Below, piece after piece: positions 15,960 to 24,540 of a stretch of 64,000 nt of DNA; within the stretch, counting starts at the first letter, position 1; each line of letters begins with the position of its first letter. The position numbers and the translations under genes were made by a program. Below the pieces are notes generated by a model, which did not search any database, was not told where the DNA came from, and saw nothing but the letters and a program-made list of their open reading frames with translations. This DNA is from Pseudomonas putida (GTDB taxonomy: Bacteria > Pseudomonadota > Gammaproteobacteria > Pseudomonadales > Pseudomonadaceae): positions 1 through 64,000 of the forward strand of contig NZ_JAETZZ010000011.1 in the NCBI RefSeq assembly GCF_022627325.1, in the 5' to 3' direction.

Positions 15960-16994
15960 ATGCAACCGCAATTTCGCATCCAGGCCGATGGCCAGGACAT
16001 TACTTCGCTGATCAATGATCGTCTGTTGCTATTGCGCACCACTGACAAGCCGGGGTTGGAGTCGGACGACTTCGAGTTACGCATCGATGCGCGAGACGGC
16101 ACCGTGGCGTTGCCTGCCCGTGGCGCGGTGATTGAGGTGCATATGGGTTACGCCGGTCAACCGCTGACCCGGTTGGGGCGTTACACCGTCGATGAGGTGG
16201 AGCTCTCCGGGCCACCGGACACCCTGTTGATTCGCGGTAAGGCAAGTGACTTGAGCGGCAGCGGCAGAACCGTGCGCAGTGGCAGTTGGGAGACAGTGAC
16301 GCTGCAACGCATAGTCGCCGAGGTTGCAGCGCGTAATGGCTGGCAGGCGATCTGCCCGGTGCTTATTCAGGTACCGCGCGTCGATCAGTACAACGAATCG
16401 GATTTCAACTTCATCACCCGCCTGGCCCGCCAGTATGACTGCACCGCCAAACTGGCCAACGGCCAGTTGCTGGTGCTGCCACGCCAGGCGGGGCGCAGCG
16501 CCAGTGGCAAGCCCCTGGACGTGGTCGGCATTGCCCATGACCAGGTCAGCCAGTGGCATTTGCGGCTGGACGACAAGGCGGGGCGCCAGGCTGTGCGTAC
16601 TCGCCATCAGGATACTGCCAGTGGTGAATCGAAGATCCTCGAACTGGTCAACGCCGAGGCTGCAGGCGCCCAGCGGCCGGTGCATACGGACCGACATCTT
16701 TACCCCAACCGTGCGGCAGCCGAACAGGCGGCCAGGGCGCGGCTAGCCGGTTTCAATCGCGAAAGCGCCAATGTGCGCCTGGATCTGCCTGGACGCACCG
16801 ACCTGTTTGCCGAGCGCAGCATCGATTTGCATGGCTTTGTCGACGGTATGAACGGGCAGTATCAAATCGACTCGGTGGAGCAGGTATTCACCCTGTCGGG
16901 CTGGCGTACAACCGTGCAGGGGAATGGTGGCAAGGCAGGCAAGTTGAAGGCCAAGGGCGCCGCCCCGCGTCTTGAGGCAGTGACCAAGGCCTGA
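15960..16994 (+). CDS. Baseplate hub protein gpD
   Basis: A 344-aa hub homologous to P2 gpD and T4 gp27. Features include the DGQDITSLINDRLLLL N-terminus, the DNTELTLDD-like DDFELRIDARDG, a central NESDFNFITRLARQYD motif, and the C-terminal beta-rich FVDGMNGQYQIDSVEQVF. It forms the trimeric adaptor between tube and spike. In P2 relatives the gene is called late control gene D; here a structural hub role is the likely one. Confidence 0.93.
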   Translation: MQPQFRIQADGQDITSLINDRLLLLRTTDKPGLESDDFELRIDARDGTVALPARGAVIEVHMGYAGQPLTRLGRYTVDEVELSGPPDTLLIRGKASDLSGSGRTVRSGSWETVTLQRIVAEVAARNGWQAICPVLIQVPRVDQYNESDFNFITRLARQYDCTAKLANGQLLVLPRQAGRSASGKPLDVVGIAHDQVSQWHLRLDDKAGRQAVRTRHQDTASGESKILELVNAEAAGAQRPVHTDRHLYPNRAAAEQAARARLAGFNRESANVRLDLPGRTDLFAERSIDLHGFVDGMNGQYQIDSVEQVFTLSGWRTTVQGNGGKAGKLKAKGAAPRLEAVTKA

Positions 16995-17021
16995 GGAATG
17001 AACCACGCAAGGAGGTCAGAT

Positions 17022-17570
17022 ATGCTTACAGAAGCGCAATTGCTACAGATTTTGCCCAACGCCCGTTATGTCGCCGGTGTTTTTCTTCCTGCCCTGAACA
17101 TCACCCTGCCACGTTGGGAGATCGACAACCCCAAGCGGTTGGCTGCGTTCATCGCCCAGGTCGGCCATGAGTCGAGCCAGTTACGTTATGTGAAGGAACT
17201 GGGCAGCAATAGCTACCTGGCCCGTTACGACACGGGAAGCGTCGCCCGGCGCCTGGGCAATACACCGCAGGAGGACGGCGACGGCCAGTTTTATTGTGGA
17301 CGGGGCCTGATCCAGGTGACCGGTCGCAGCAACTATCAGGCCTGTAGTCGGGCATTGTTCAACGACGAGCGCCTGCTAGCCCAGCCGCAACTGCTGGAGC
17401 AGCCGCGCTGGGCGTGTGAGTCCGCGGCGTGGTTCTGGCATTCCCGGGGGTTGAATGGGTTGGCGGACCGGGGCGAGTTCAACCGTATCACGCGCCATAT
17501 AAATGGTGGGTTGAACGGTCTGGAGGATCGTTTGAAGCTCTGGGCGCGGGCACGTGAGGTGCTGTGTTGA
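17022..17570 (+). CDS. Endolysin, glycoside hydrolase family 19 (chitinase/lysozyme)
   Basis: A 182-aa muralytic enzyme that degrades peptidoglycan after the holin opens the membrane. The start is ATG 17022 behind a strong AAGGAGGT; an ATG eight codons upstream lacks such a site. The GH19 core shows FIAQVGHESSQLRYVKE with the general-acid Glu, then YCGRGLIQVTGRSNY and the C-terminal RITRHINGG. No signal peptide is seen, consistent with holin-dependent release. Confidence 0.93.
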   Translation: MLTEAQLLQILPNARYVAGVFLPALNITLPRWEIDNPKRLAAFIAQVGHESSQLRYVKELGSNSYLARYDTGSVARRLGNTPQEDGDGQFYCGRGLIQVTGRSNYQACSRALFNDERLLAQPQLLEQPRWACESAAWFWHSRGLNGLADRGEFNRITRHINGGLNGLEDRLKLWARAREVLC

Positions 17571-18043
17571 GCCGACTGCGGTTGGGGCTAAGCGTACTTT
17601 TGATCCTGTTGTACACAGCGTTGGTATGGCAGGCCCAGAACTGGCGCTATGGCCGGCTGTTGGCGCAGCAGGCGCAAGCCCAAGCCGAGGCGATGGCGAC
17701 CAGGGTGCTTGAGGTGCGCGAGCAAAACCAGCGCCTGGAGCGGCAGTTGCATGAGAGTGAAACCCGTCATTACCAGGAGTTGACCAATGCGCAACAGTCC
17801 CAGGCTCGCCTGCGTGATCGCCTGGCTACTGCCGATGTACGGTTGTCAGCCTTGGTCGAGCGCGACGCCGCTTGTTCCGCAGTGCCTGCCGCCGCCGGCG
17901 CCGGCGGCGTGGATCATGCATCCGTACGCGCCCGACTTGAGCCGGCGCATGCTGCACGAATTATCGCCATCACCGATGAAGGCGACCGAGGATTGATGGC
18001 GTTGCGGGCTTGCCAGGATTATGTGCGGGGATTGCTGCGCTGA
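17564..18043 (+). CDS. Inner-membrane spanin (Rz-like)
   Basis: About 159 aa with an N-terminal transmembrane anchor (LSVLLILLYTALVW) followed by a long coiled coil of Gln, Glu and Arg residues. This is the i-spanin layout. The start is GTG 17564 or TTG 17567, both overlapping the endolysin stop, which implies coupling. It pairs with the nested lipoprotein Rz1 to fuse inner and outer membranes in the last step of lysis. Confidence 0.88.
   Translation: MLSRLRLGLSVLLILLYTALVWQAQNWRYGRLLAQQAQAQAEAMATRVLEVREQNQRLERQLHESETRHYQELTNAQQSQARLRDRLATADVRLSALVERDAACSAVPAAAGAGGVDHASVRARLEPAHAARIIAITDEGDRGLMALRACQDYVRGLLR
17787..17996 (+). CDS. Outer-membrane spanin lipoprotein (Rz1-like), nested in Rz
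   Basis: A 69-aa ORF in another frame lying wholly within Rz. It has a short basic N-terminus, a hydrophobic stretch and a lipobox MYGC, followed by a Pro-rich mature part (PQCLPPPAPAA). This is the classical Rz1 pattern. The embedded arrangement is the same as in lambda. Outer-membrane lipoprotein localisation is inferred. Confidence 0.85.
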   Translation: MRNSPRLACVIAWLLPMYGCQPWSSATPLVPQCLPPPAPAAWIMHPYAPDLSRRMLHELSPSPMKATED

Positions 18044-18126
18044 GCGGAGGTATGAAGCAGCAACGACTATCCCGATCACCCACCTCAAATGCTAGGGTGT
18101 GGCTCTGCCTCTTCCAGGAACTGCAC

Positions 18127-18609
18127 ATGGACCCGATTACCGTTCTCTCCGCCCGGCTGGGCGAGCACCTGCGCCGTTTCAGCGCCCAGGTCACCACCGC
18201 CGAATCCTGCACCGGCGGTGGGATCGCCGAAGCTATCACCCGCGTACCTGGCAGCTCCGCCTGGTTCGAGGCTGGCTATGTCACCTACTCCAATGCTCAG
18301 AAGACCCGCCAGCTTGGGGTCCCTGAACATTTGTTCGCCCAGGTAGGTGCAGTCAGTCAGGAAGTGGTCGAAGCCATGGTGCGCGGCGCCCAAGCGGCCA
18401 GCGGTGCGCGTTTCGCAGTGGCAGTGAGCGGTGTGGCCGGGCCCGATGGTGGCTCGCCGGCCAAACCCGTTGGTACCGTGTGGCTGGCATGGGCCGATGG
18501 CAGTCATGTGATCAGTGAGCGTCGCCACTTCGACGGCGACCGTGAAGCAGTGCGCCGACAGACGGTGATCGCCGCGTTAGACGGCTTGTTACAGCTTGGT
18601 GCCGAGTAA
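18127..18609 (+). CDS. cinA: CinA C-terminal domain protein (nicotinamide-nucleotide amidase, PncC)
   Basis: A 160-aa stand-alone CinA C-terminal domain, which deamidates NMN to nicotinate mononucleotide in pyridine nucleotide recycling. Motifs: TTAESCTGGGIAEAIT with the catalytic Ser, YVTYSNAQKT, and VSGVAGPDGGSPAKPVGTVW. The AGGA at 18116 favours ATG 18127; an in-frame ATG at 18052 sits too close to its GGAGG. It marks the right border of the tailocin and precedes recA in the same direction. Confidence 0.93.
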   Translation: MDPITVLSARLGEHLRRFSAQVTTAESCTGGGIAEAITRVPGSSAWFEAGYVTYSNAQKTRQLGVPEHLFAQVGAVSQEVVEAMVRGAQAASGARFAVAVSGVAGPDGGSPAKPVGTVWLAWADGSHVISERRHFDGDREAVRRQTVIAALDGLLQLGAE

Positions 18610-18653
18610 ATCGACGACAGGGGTTTGCTCAAGCGCTTCCCTGTGGAATAATA

Positions 18654-18669
18654 CTGGCTACTTATACAG
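18654..18669 (+). promoter_or_regulatory. LexA box of recA
   Basis: CTG-N10-CAG with flanking TA on both sides lies 43 bases before the recA start. It matches the gammaproteobacterial SOS box. LexA repression of recA is established in Pseudomonas; this site fits that role. Confidence 0.92.
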
Positions 18670-18712
18670 GTATTCCGGCCATCAGGGCCAAGTCGAACAC
18701 GTGAGGATTTCA

Positions 18713-19780
18713 ATGGACGACAACAAGAAGCGCGCCTTGGCTGCGGCCCTGGGTCAGATCGAACGCCAATTCGGCAAGGGCGCAGTCATGCGCATGGGCG
18801 ATCACGAGCGCACCGGCATTCCGGCCATCTCCACCGGCTCCCTGGGCCTGGACATCGCCCTGGGCATCGGCGGCCTGCCAAAAGGCCGTATCGTCGAGAT
18901 TTATGGCCCGGAGTCTTCGGGTAAAACCACGCTCACCCTGTCGGTCATCGCCGAAGCCCAGAAAAGCGGCGCCACCTGCGCCTTCGTCGACGCCGAGCAC
19001 GCGTTGGACCCTGAGTACGCCGGCAAGCTGGGTGTAAATGTCGACGACCTCCTGGTTTCGCAGCCGGATACCGGTGAGCAGGCGCTGGAAATCACCGACA
19101 TGCTGGTGCGTTCCAACGCCGTTGACGTAATCATCGTCGACTCCGTGGCCGCCCTGGTGCCGAAAGCGGAAATCGAAGGCGAGATGGGTGACATGCACGT
19201 TGGCCTCCAGGCCCGTCTGATGTCCCAGGCGCTGCGTAAGATCACCGGTAATATCAAGAATGCCAACTGCCTGGTCATCTTCATCAACCAGATCCGTATG
19301 AAGATCGGTGTGATGTTCGGTAGCCCCGAAACCACCACCGGTGGTAATGCCCTGAAGTTCTACGCCTCGGTGCGCCTGGACATCCGCCGTACTGGTGCAG
19401 TCAAGGAAGGCGACGAAGTCGTCGGCAGCGAAACTCGCGTCAAGATCGTCAAGAACAAGGTCTCGCCGCCGTTCCGTCAGGCTGAATTCCAGATTCTTTA
19501 CGGTAAGGGTATCTACCGTAACGGCGAAATCATCGACCTGGGTGTTTCCCAAGGGTTGGTCGAGAAGTCGGGGGCCTGGTATGCCTACCAAGGCAACAAG
19601 ATCGGCCAAGGCAAGGCTAACGCGGCCAAGTACCTGCAAGAGAACCCGGCCATTGGCGCCGAGATCGAGAAGCAGATTCGTGAGAAGCTGCTCAAGGCGG
19701 GTGTCGTTGCCGAAGCGGGCAAGGCTGCTGCAGCCGATGCCAACGCCGACGACGTGGCTGACGCCGACGCCGGTTATTGA
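18713..19780 (+). CDS. recA: Recombinase RecA
   Basis: 355-aa recombinase and SOS co-protease. Walker A GPESSGKTTL, the MAW region (YGPESS), loop L2 around MFGSPETTTGGNAL, and an acidic Ala/Asp-rich C-tail are present. Active RecA filaments should stimulate cleavage of LexA and of the adjacent tailocin repressor. Start ATG 18713 follows a weak GAGGA. recX follows in the same direction. Confidence 0.99.
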   Translation: MDDNKKRALAAALGQIERQFGKGAVMRMGDHERTGIPAISTGSLGLDIALGIGGLPKGRIVEIYGPESSGKTTLTLSVIAEAQKSGATCAFVDAEHALDPEYAGKLGVNVDDLLVSQPDTGEQALEITDMLVRSNAVDVIIVDSVAALVPKAEIEGEMGDMHVGLQARLMSQALRKITGNIKNANCLVIFINQIRMKIGVMFGSPETTTGGNALKFYASVRLDIRRTGAVKEGDEVVGSETRVKIVKNKVSPPFRQAEFQILYGKGIYRNGEIIDLGVSQGLVEKSGAWYAYQGNKIGQGKANAAKYLQENPAIGAEIEKQIREKLLKAGVVAEAGKAAAADANADDVADADAGY

Positions 19781-19798
19781 TAGCTGCTTGGCCTGATC

Positions 19799-20269
19799 AT
19801 GTCCGTCGTACTCGACACCCCCGTCGCCGTTCGGCGGACAGCCATGGACCTGCTTGCGCGCCGCGAGCATGGTCGCGTCGAGCTGACGCGTAAACTGCGT
19901 CAGCGCGGCGCTACGGATGAGTTGATCGAGCCAGCGCTCGATCGGCTCGCCGAAGAAGGGCTGCTCAGCGAGGCTCGCTACCTCGAAAGCTTCATCAGGT
20001 ACCGTTCCAATGCCGGCTATGGTCCAGCGCGTATTCGCGAGGAACTCGGCCAGCGTGGCCTGAACCGTGGCGATGTCGATCAGGCACTGCGTGACTGTGG
20101 TGTGAACTGGGCAGAGCGGTTACAGGATGCCTGGCAGCGCAAATATGCCGGTCAACGTCCGCAGGACCCCCGCAGCCGCGCCCAGCAGACCCGATTTCTC
20201 GCTTACCGTGGGTTTCCCATGGACATGATCGGCCGCCTGCTCAGCGGCCGAGACTTGGACGACTATTGA
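19799..20269 (+). CDS. recX: Regulatory protein RecX
   Basis: A 156-aa modulator that binds RecA filaments and limits their activity. Three-helix repeats typical of RecX are visible (LLARREHGRVELTRKLRQRG, then LAEEGLLSEARYLESFIRYR). Located 18 bases after recA, so probably co-transcribed with it. Length is normal. Confidence 0.95.
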   Translation: MSVVLDTPVAVRRTAMDLLARREHGRVELTRKLRQRGATDELIEPALDRLAEEGLLSEARYLESFIRYRSNAGYGPARIREELGQRGLNRGDVDQALRDCGVNWAERLQDAWQRKYAGQRPQDPRSRAQQTRFLAYRGFPMDMIGRLLSGRDLDDY

Positions 20270-20298
20270 TCTAACAGCCACATCGCAGGCAGGCGTAC

Positions 20299-21417
20299 TC
20301 AGCTGACCTTCAGCGCCTCCCTTGCCCGCTGTGTAGTATGCATCGGCTGGGGCTTTGCCCAGTTCTCCGACAGATTGATGAAATCCACCAGCTCACGCAG
20401 ACGCCCTTGATTGCGCCCATTGAAGGCAAAGGTCAGGCGGGTCAGGTGGTTGTAGTTGCCTACTTCATGCTCTGCGCCACTGTCGGCATGTTGGTAGTAC
20501 TTACCGCTGAGCCGTAAATCGGCGAAAGCTTCCTGAATTTCATGCAGTGCTGCGTCGCTGAGCCGATGATGCATGCGGATCACGAACTGGTTCTTCAGCC
20601 AACGGCTGGAGTGGTAGTTGCTGTAGAACTGGTTGATCTCCTCCACTGCCTCGTCGGCACTGTGCACCAGGCGTAGCAGCTTGAGGTCACTGGGTAGGAT
20701 GTAGCGGTTTTCTTCCAGTTGCCTGCTGATGAAGTCCAGGCAGTCTTGCCAGAAGCTGCCACCTGGTGAGTCCAGCAGCACCACCGGTACCAGTGGGCTT
20801 TTGCCAGTTTGAATCAGGGTCAGTACTTCGAGTGCTTCGTCGAGCGTGCCGAAACCTCCGGGGCAAAGGACCAGGGCGTCCGCTTCCTTGACGAAGAACA
20901 GCTTGCGAATGAAGAAAAAGTGGAAGGGCAGCAGCTTGTCAGTGCCGTCCACTGTAGGGTTGGCGTGTTGTTCGAAAGGGAGGGTGATGTTGAAACCCAG
21001 GCTGTGGTCGCTACCCGCGCCTTCATGCGCAGCGGCCATGATGCCGCCACCTGCGCCGGTAATGACCATCAGGTCGGAGCGGGCCAGTGTGGCGCCCAGT
21101 TCGCGGGCCAAGGCATACATCGGGTGTTCCAGCGGTGTGCGCGCCGAGCCAAAAACCGTGACCTTGCGCCGGCCCTTGTAGCGTTGCAGGCTGCGGAAGG
21201 AGTGGTCCAGTTCGCGAAGGGCCTGCAAGGTGATCTTGGCACTCCAGCGATCGCTGTCGTCGTGGGCCATGCGCAAGATGGTCAGCATCATGTCCCGGTA
21301 CAGTGGCAGGTTGGGGCTGTCCGGTGCGACCAGTTGCAGTTGTTCGTCTAGCTTGCTCAGGTCGATACCACTGTCCCTGAAGTGATTGAACAGATACTCA
21401 TTGGGTTGGTAAGGCAT
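20299..21417 (-). CDS. LOG family nucleotide 5'-monophosphate nucleosidase/phosphoribohydrolase
   Basis: A 372-aa protein with a Rossmann-like lysine-decarboxylase-fold core. Motifs VFGSARTP, ITGAGGGIMAAAHEGA and CPGGFGTLDEALE are those of LOG proteins, which hydrolyse nucleoside monophosphates to base and ribose 5-phosphate. Flanking N- and C-terminal regions make it longer than plant-type LOGs. Substrate is not predictable from sequence. It converges on recX with no clear terminator between. Confidence 0.88.
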   Translation of the reverse strand: MPYQPNEYLFNHFRDSGIDLSKLDEQLQLVAPDSPNLPLYRDMMLTILRMAHDDSDRWSAKITLQALRELDHSFRSLQRYKGRRKVTVFGSARTPLEHPMYALARELGATLARSDLMVITGAGGGIMAAAHEGAGSDHSLGFNITLPFEQHANPTVDGTDKLLPFHFFFIRKLFFVKEADALVLCPGGFGTLDEALEVLTLIQTGKSPLVPVVLLDSPGGSFWQDCLDFISRQLEENRYILPSDLKLLRLVHSADEAVEEINQFYSNYHSSRWLKNQFVIRMHHRLSDAALHEIQEAFADLRLSGKYYQHADSGAEHEVGNYNHLTRLTFAFNGRNQGRLRELVDFINLSENWAKPQPMHTTQRAREALKVS

Positions 21418-21718
21418 TCAACGTCTCCTTCTGCAGCAAAACCTCTGACCGAGCTGATGGCTGGGCTCGGCCGCGACACTACGTGCGTCGCTGGCTGCTC
21501 TTGCTCGAGTGTGCGTCCCGAGCATTGCAGTAGGCCTTCAAGGCCCTGATGCAGTGCGTCATTCATCTTGTCGTTTTTGTGCGCTTCGCTATCAATCTAG
21601 ACCCTTGCGCCACTTCGTGCAGGCACTATCGGTGCGGCCACTCGTCGGCACGCGGCCATTGATGGCAAGGGTTTGGTTAACTGGAGAAGCGAAACGTGTC
21701 GATGCAGGAGGTGGCGGT
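21418..21718. other. Intergenic region between LOG gene and small RHH-like gene
   Basis: About 300 bases containing the ribosome binding site of the LOG gene on the minus strand and GGAGG for the forward gene near its 3' end. I see no RNA gene, repeat or convincing ORF. Confidence 0.4.
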
Positions 21719-21922
21719 ATGCATCGCTTGGTCATCGAGGTAGACCGGCAGCTGTATCAGCAGCTGGAACATGCGGCCCAGGTCCATCATGTGAGCCTGG
21801 AAGCGGAGTGCTTGCGGCGGTTGGCTGCGTTGGAGTGCCAATCACCCTATCTGCAGGCGCTTTTGGCAGAGATGCGCGCCGACGAAGAGCCGCAGCGCGC
21901 GGAGGATGAGCGGGTCAGTTGA
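21719..21922 (+). CDS. Small hypothetical protein, possible ribbon-helix-helix fold
   Basis: 67 aa starting at ATG 21719 behind GCAGGAGG. The pattern LVIEVDRQLYQQLEHAAQ, then VSLEAECLRRLAALE is a beta strand followed by two helices, as in Arc/CopG-type antitoxin or regulator domains. The C-terminus is acidic. It stands alone with no toxin-like partner. Function unknown. Confidence 0.55.
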   Translation: MHRLVIEVDRQLYQQLEHAAQVHHVSLEAECLRRLAALECQSPYLQALLAEMRADEEPQRAEDERVS

Positions 21923-22342
21923 TTACTTCTTCTTGTTGCCGGCAGTGCAGCTGGCAGCGTCGAAGGCCTGGTCCATGACAGGTTCGTTGGTCTTGTAGAC
22001 GGTGAAGCGATAGACCATCACGGCGCCTTTGGACATCAGGTTGCGGTAGCCGCTATTGCGGCAGACGCTGTCACCCAATTGGCTACGCACCTCGGCGGGT
22101 TTTTCCTGCATGCGTGCGGCGTGCTCGGCGCGTACGCTCAGGTGATTGACCAGTGCTCTGCCTTCAACGGTATAGCCCTGGTCGAGGATATCTTCGTTGA
22201 TGGCCCTTGGGGTGCCGACGCTGCTTTGCTTGGCGACCTTTTCCAGCAGCTTGTTCAGCTCGAACTCCTGCTTGGAGGCCGCCTGGGCTGCCAGTGGCAG
22301 GGTGAGCAACAGGCTCAGGGTCGGGACGATAAGACGCAGCAT
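21923..22342 (-). CDS. Secreted protein of the QSregVF family (PA3611-like)
   Basis: 139 aa with a clear signal peptide (LIVPTLSLLLTLPLAAQAA). The mature part, with two cysteines (SVCRNSGY and AASCTAG), matches the putative quorum-sensing-regulated virulence factor family known from P. aeruginosa PA3611, which is likewise near recA-recX. I chose ATG 22342 behind AGGAGAG; the longer frame upstream has no such site. Biochemical role unknown; disulfide and periplasmic location inferred. Confidence 0.8.
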   Translation of the reverse strand: MLRLIVPTLSLLLTLPLAAQAASKQEFELNKLLEKVAKQSSVGTPRAINEDILDQGYTVEGRALVNHLSVRAEHAARMQEKPAEVRSQLGDSVCRNSGYRNLMSKGAVMVYRFTVYKTNEPVMDQAFDAASCTAGNKKK

Positions 22343-22564
22343 GAATCTCTCCTGGTTCGGTGACTGGCGCTTCGACATGCGCAGACGGCTGGTGTTCCAT
22401 GAAACCTGCAGTATCGCGGGTAGGCTCGCGGCCACCAAACGCCGATTATAAAGGACCAGCCCGTCCAGCTGCACGGCAAATGACGCCCGCTCTGATAGAA
22501 TGGCGCTTTGTTTTCATCGAGTTATCGCAGTGTCCAGTCACAACCTGTTCCGAGGCTTGCCAGC

Positions 22565-23275
22565 ATGAGCCATGCGGTAGCGCGCCTGCGCGCCGAACGG
22601 CTGGCCCGTAGCATCAAGCCGTTCATTGCTCGTGGCTCACGTGCCGAACGTTGCCCTGACTGTCGGGTTATCGCCACCCATTGTCTATGTGCCTGGAAGC
22701 CAAAGGTGCAGGCCGACTCGGGTGTATGCCTGTTGATGCATGATACCGAGCCACTGAAGCCCACCAACACCGGCTGGCTGATCGCCGACGTCATCGAAGA
22801 GACCTCTGCCTTCGGCTGGTTGCGCACGGCGGTGGACGAACGATTGTTGTCCCTGCTGGCAGACCCCCAGTGGCAGCCGTACATCGTCTTCCCCGGGGAA
22901 TTCGTCGCCCAGGAGCGGGTGGTCAGCGAGGTCGTTCGTGTGCCGGGCAAGCGGCCTTTGTTCATCCTGCTGGACGCTACCTGGACCGAAGCCCGCAAAA
23001 TGTTCCGCAAGAGCCCTTATCTTGACCGCTTCCCGGTGCTCAGCCTGCAAGCTGAGCAGATGTCGCGCTATCGCTTGCGCCGCTCCAAGCGCGATGATCA
23101 TTTCTGCACTGCGGAAGTGGCTGCCATGTGCTTGGACCTTGCGGGTGACCACCAGGCTTCCCAAGCCCTGGATGCGTACCTTGATGTGTTCAGCCTGCAC
23201 TACCTCAGTGGCAAGCGTCGTCTGCCACTGGATGAGCAGGACGCTACCCACCAGCGTTTGCATACCTTCCTATAG
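22565..23275 (+). CDS. tapT: tRNA-uridine aminocarboxypropyltransferase (DTW domain)
   Basis: 236-aa DTW-domain enzyme of the TapT family that makes acp3U47 on tRNA from S-adenosylmethionine. A zinc-binding N-terminus (C30, C33, C40, C42), HDTEPLKPTNTG and the signature DATW at 137-140 with TEARKMFRKS are visible. ATG 22565 is preferred to an upstream TTG in frame. Confidence 0.88.
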   Translation: MSHAVARLRAERLARSIKPFIARGSRAERCPDCRVIATHCLCAWKPKVQADSGVCLLMHDTEPLKPTNTGWLIADVIEETSAFGWLRTAVDERLLSLLADPQWQPYIVFPGEFVAQERVVSEVVRVPGKRPLFILLDATWTEARKMFRKSPYLDRFPVLSLQAEQMSRYRLRRSKRDDHFCTAEVAAMCLDLAGDHQASQALDAYLDVFSLHYLSGKRRLPLDEQDATHQRLHTFL

Positions 23276-23453
23276 TCCAAGGGGCACGAGCCCCACTTTG
23301 GTTCATAATGACGGGGCTGGCGGCCAGGATGAAGCGAGGCGGCGGGGCGAGTGGTTTGACCCGCCCGGTTGTGCGCGGCACCTTGGCGCCGATTCCCCGC
23401 CGGGCGCTATTATTCCGCCGCTGCGCCTGGCACAGAACAGGATCCTTAGATCG

Positions 23454-24104
23454 ATGGCCATGTACGAAATCCTGATTGCCGATGACCACCCACTGTTTCG
23501 TAGCGCTCTGCGCCAGGCCGTCACCCTCGGCCTGGGTGCGGATGTGCGCCTGGTCGAGGTGGCGAGCATCGCCGAGCTGGAAAGCCGACTGAGCGAAAAA
23601 GCCGACTGGGATCTGGTCCTGCTGGACCTGAACATGCCGGGTGCCTATGGTTTCTCCGGGCTGGTCCTGCTCCGTGGCCAGTACCCTCAGATCCCGGTGG
23701 TGATGGTCTCGGCTCAGGAAGAGGCTGCCGTGGTAGTCAAGTCCCGTGAGTTCGGGGCCAGTGGCTTCATTCCAAAGTCCAGTGGGCTGGAAGTGATTCA
23801 GGATGCAGTGAGAAAGGTGCTCGATGGCGACGTTTGGTGGCCGCCTCAGGCATTCGAAAGGGTCGATGTGTCGGCCGAGGCCAAAGCCGCCAGCGAAGGC
23901 CTGGCCAGCCTTACGCCACAGCAGTTTCGCGTGCTGACCATGGTCTGTGAAGGCTTGCTTAACAAACAGATCGCCTACGAGCTGAATGTGTCGGAAGCGA
24001 CCATCAAGGCTCATGTGACAGCGATCTTCCGCAAGCTGGGCGTGCGCACGCGAACCCAGGCGGCCTTGCTGCTGCAACAACTTGAATCTGTTGCAAGCAG
24101 CTAA
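23454..24104 (+). CDS. erdR: LuxR-type response regulator (ErdR-like)
   Basis: 216 aa. Receiver domain (1-125) with the acidic pocket D10-D11, phosphoacceptor D58 (LVLLDLNMPG) and Lys near 108; then a LuxR-type HTH (LTPQQFRVLTMVCEGLLNKQIA, then SEATIKAHVTAIFRKLGVRT). Order with dgkA and finR matches P. aeruginosa PA3604-PA3603, where ErdR controls ethanol oxidation and acetate use. No sensor kinase is adjacent. ATG 23460 is an alternative start. Confidence 0.82.
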   Translation: MAMYEILIADDHPLFRSALRQAVTLGLGADVRLVEVASIAELESRLSEKADWDLVLLDLNMPGAYGFSGLVLLRGQYPQIPVVMVSAQEEAAVVVKSREFGASGFIPKSSGLEVIQDAVRKVLDGDVWWPPQAFERVDVSAEAKAASEGLASLTPQQFRVLTMVCEGLLNKQIAYELNVSEATIKAHVTAIFRKLGVRTRTQAALLLQQLESVASS

Positions 24105-24177
24105 CTGCTTGCAGCTTCACGCTTTTTTGACTCGTTTTGGACTAGTCTGCTGGCCTTTCATCGGTGAAGTGACGCAC

Positions 24178-24540
24178 ATGTCGCCATTCAAAGGCCAGAC
24201 CGGCCTCAAACGTATCTTCAATGCCGCCGGCTATTCGCTGGACGGCCTGCGCGCTGCCTTCAAAGGCGAGGCTGCTTTCCGTCAACTGGTACTGCTCAAT
24301 GTGCTGCTGATCCCGATTGCCTTTTGGCTGCCGGTAAGCCGCGCAGAGCGGGCCATCATGATTGCGGTGTGCCTCCTCGGGCTGATCGTCGAACTGTTCA
24401 ACTCGGCGGTAGAGGCGGCCATTGACCGCATTTCGCTGGAGCGCCACCCGCTTTCGAAAAACGCCAAGGACATGGGCAGTGCTGCGCAACTCGTAGCGTT
24501 GACGATGGTGGCGTTGGTCTGGGGCGTTATTCTGCTCTAA
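24178..24540 (+). CDS. dgkA: Diacylglycerol kinase DgkA
   Basis: 120-aa inner-membrane enzyme that phosphorylates diacylglycerol to phosphatidate, recycling lipid by-products. Three hydrophobic helices and the catalytic signature VELFNSAVEAAIDRI, then SKNAKDMGSAAQ are intact. It overlaps the convergent finR by four bases. Confidence 0.96.
   Translation: MSPFKGQTGLKRIFNAAGYSLDGLRAAFKGEAAFRQLVLLNVLLIPIAFWLPVSRAERAIMIAVCLLGLIVELFNSAVEAAIDRISLERHPLSKNAKDMGSAAQLVALTMVALVWGVILL

Larger units (their letters stand above)
3753..18043 (+). mobile_element. R-type tailocin (P2-like contractile tail cluster) between mutS and cinA
   Basis: The order is repressor, holin, PA0615-like protein, gpV, gpW, gpJ, gpI, fibre, fibre chaperone, sheath, tube, tail chaperone, tape measure, gpU, gpX, gpD, endolysin and Rz/Rz1. 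This follows P2 tail modules and the P. aeruginosa R-pyocin order. Every part of a contractile tail and a full lysis set are present. No integrase, capsid, portal, terminase or replication gene and no attachment-site repeats were seen, so it is a domesticated killing particle rather than a prophage. Reading frames are intact. mutS-cinA is a known tailocin site in Pseudomonas. Confidence 0.93.

Noticed and set aside
3753..18043. Complete prophage
   Set aside because: No integrase, head, portal, terminase or replication genes and no flanking attachment repeats; only tail and lysis functions are present.
18052..18126. Upstream ATG as the cinA start
   Set aside because: It would add 25 residues absent from the family and sits only one or two bases after GGAGG; ATG 18127 has a properly spaced site.
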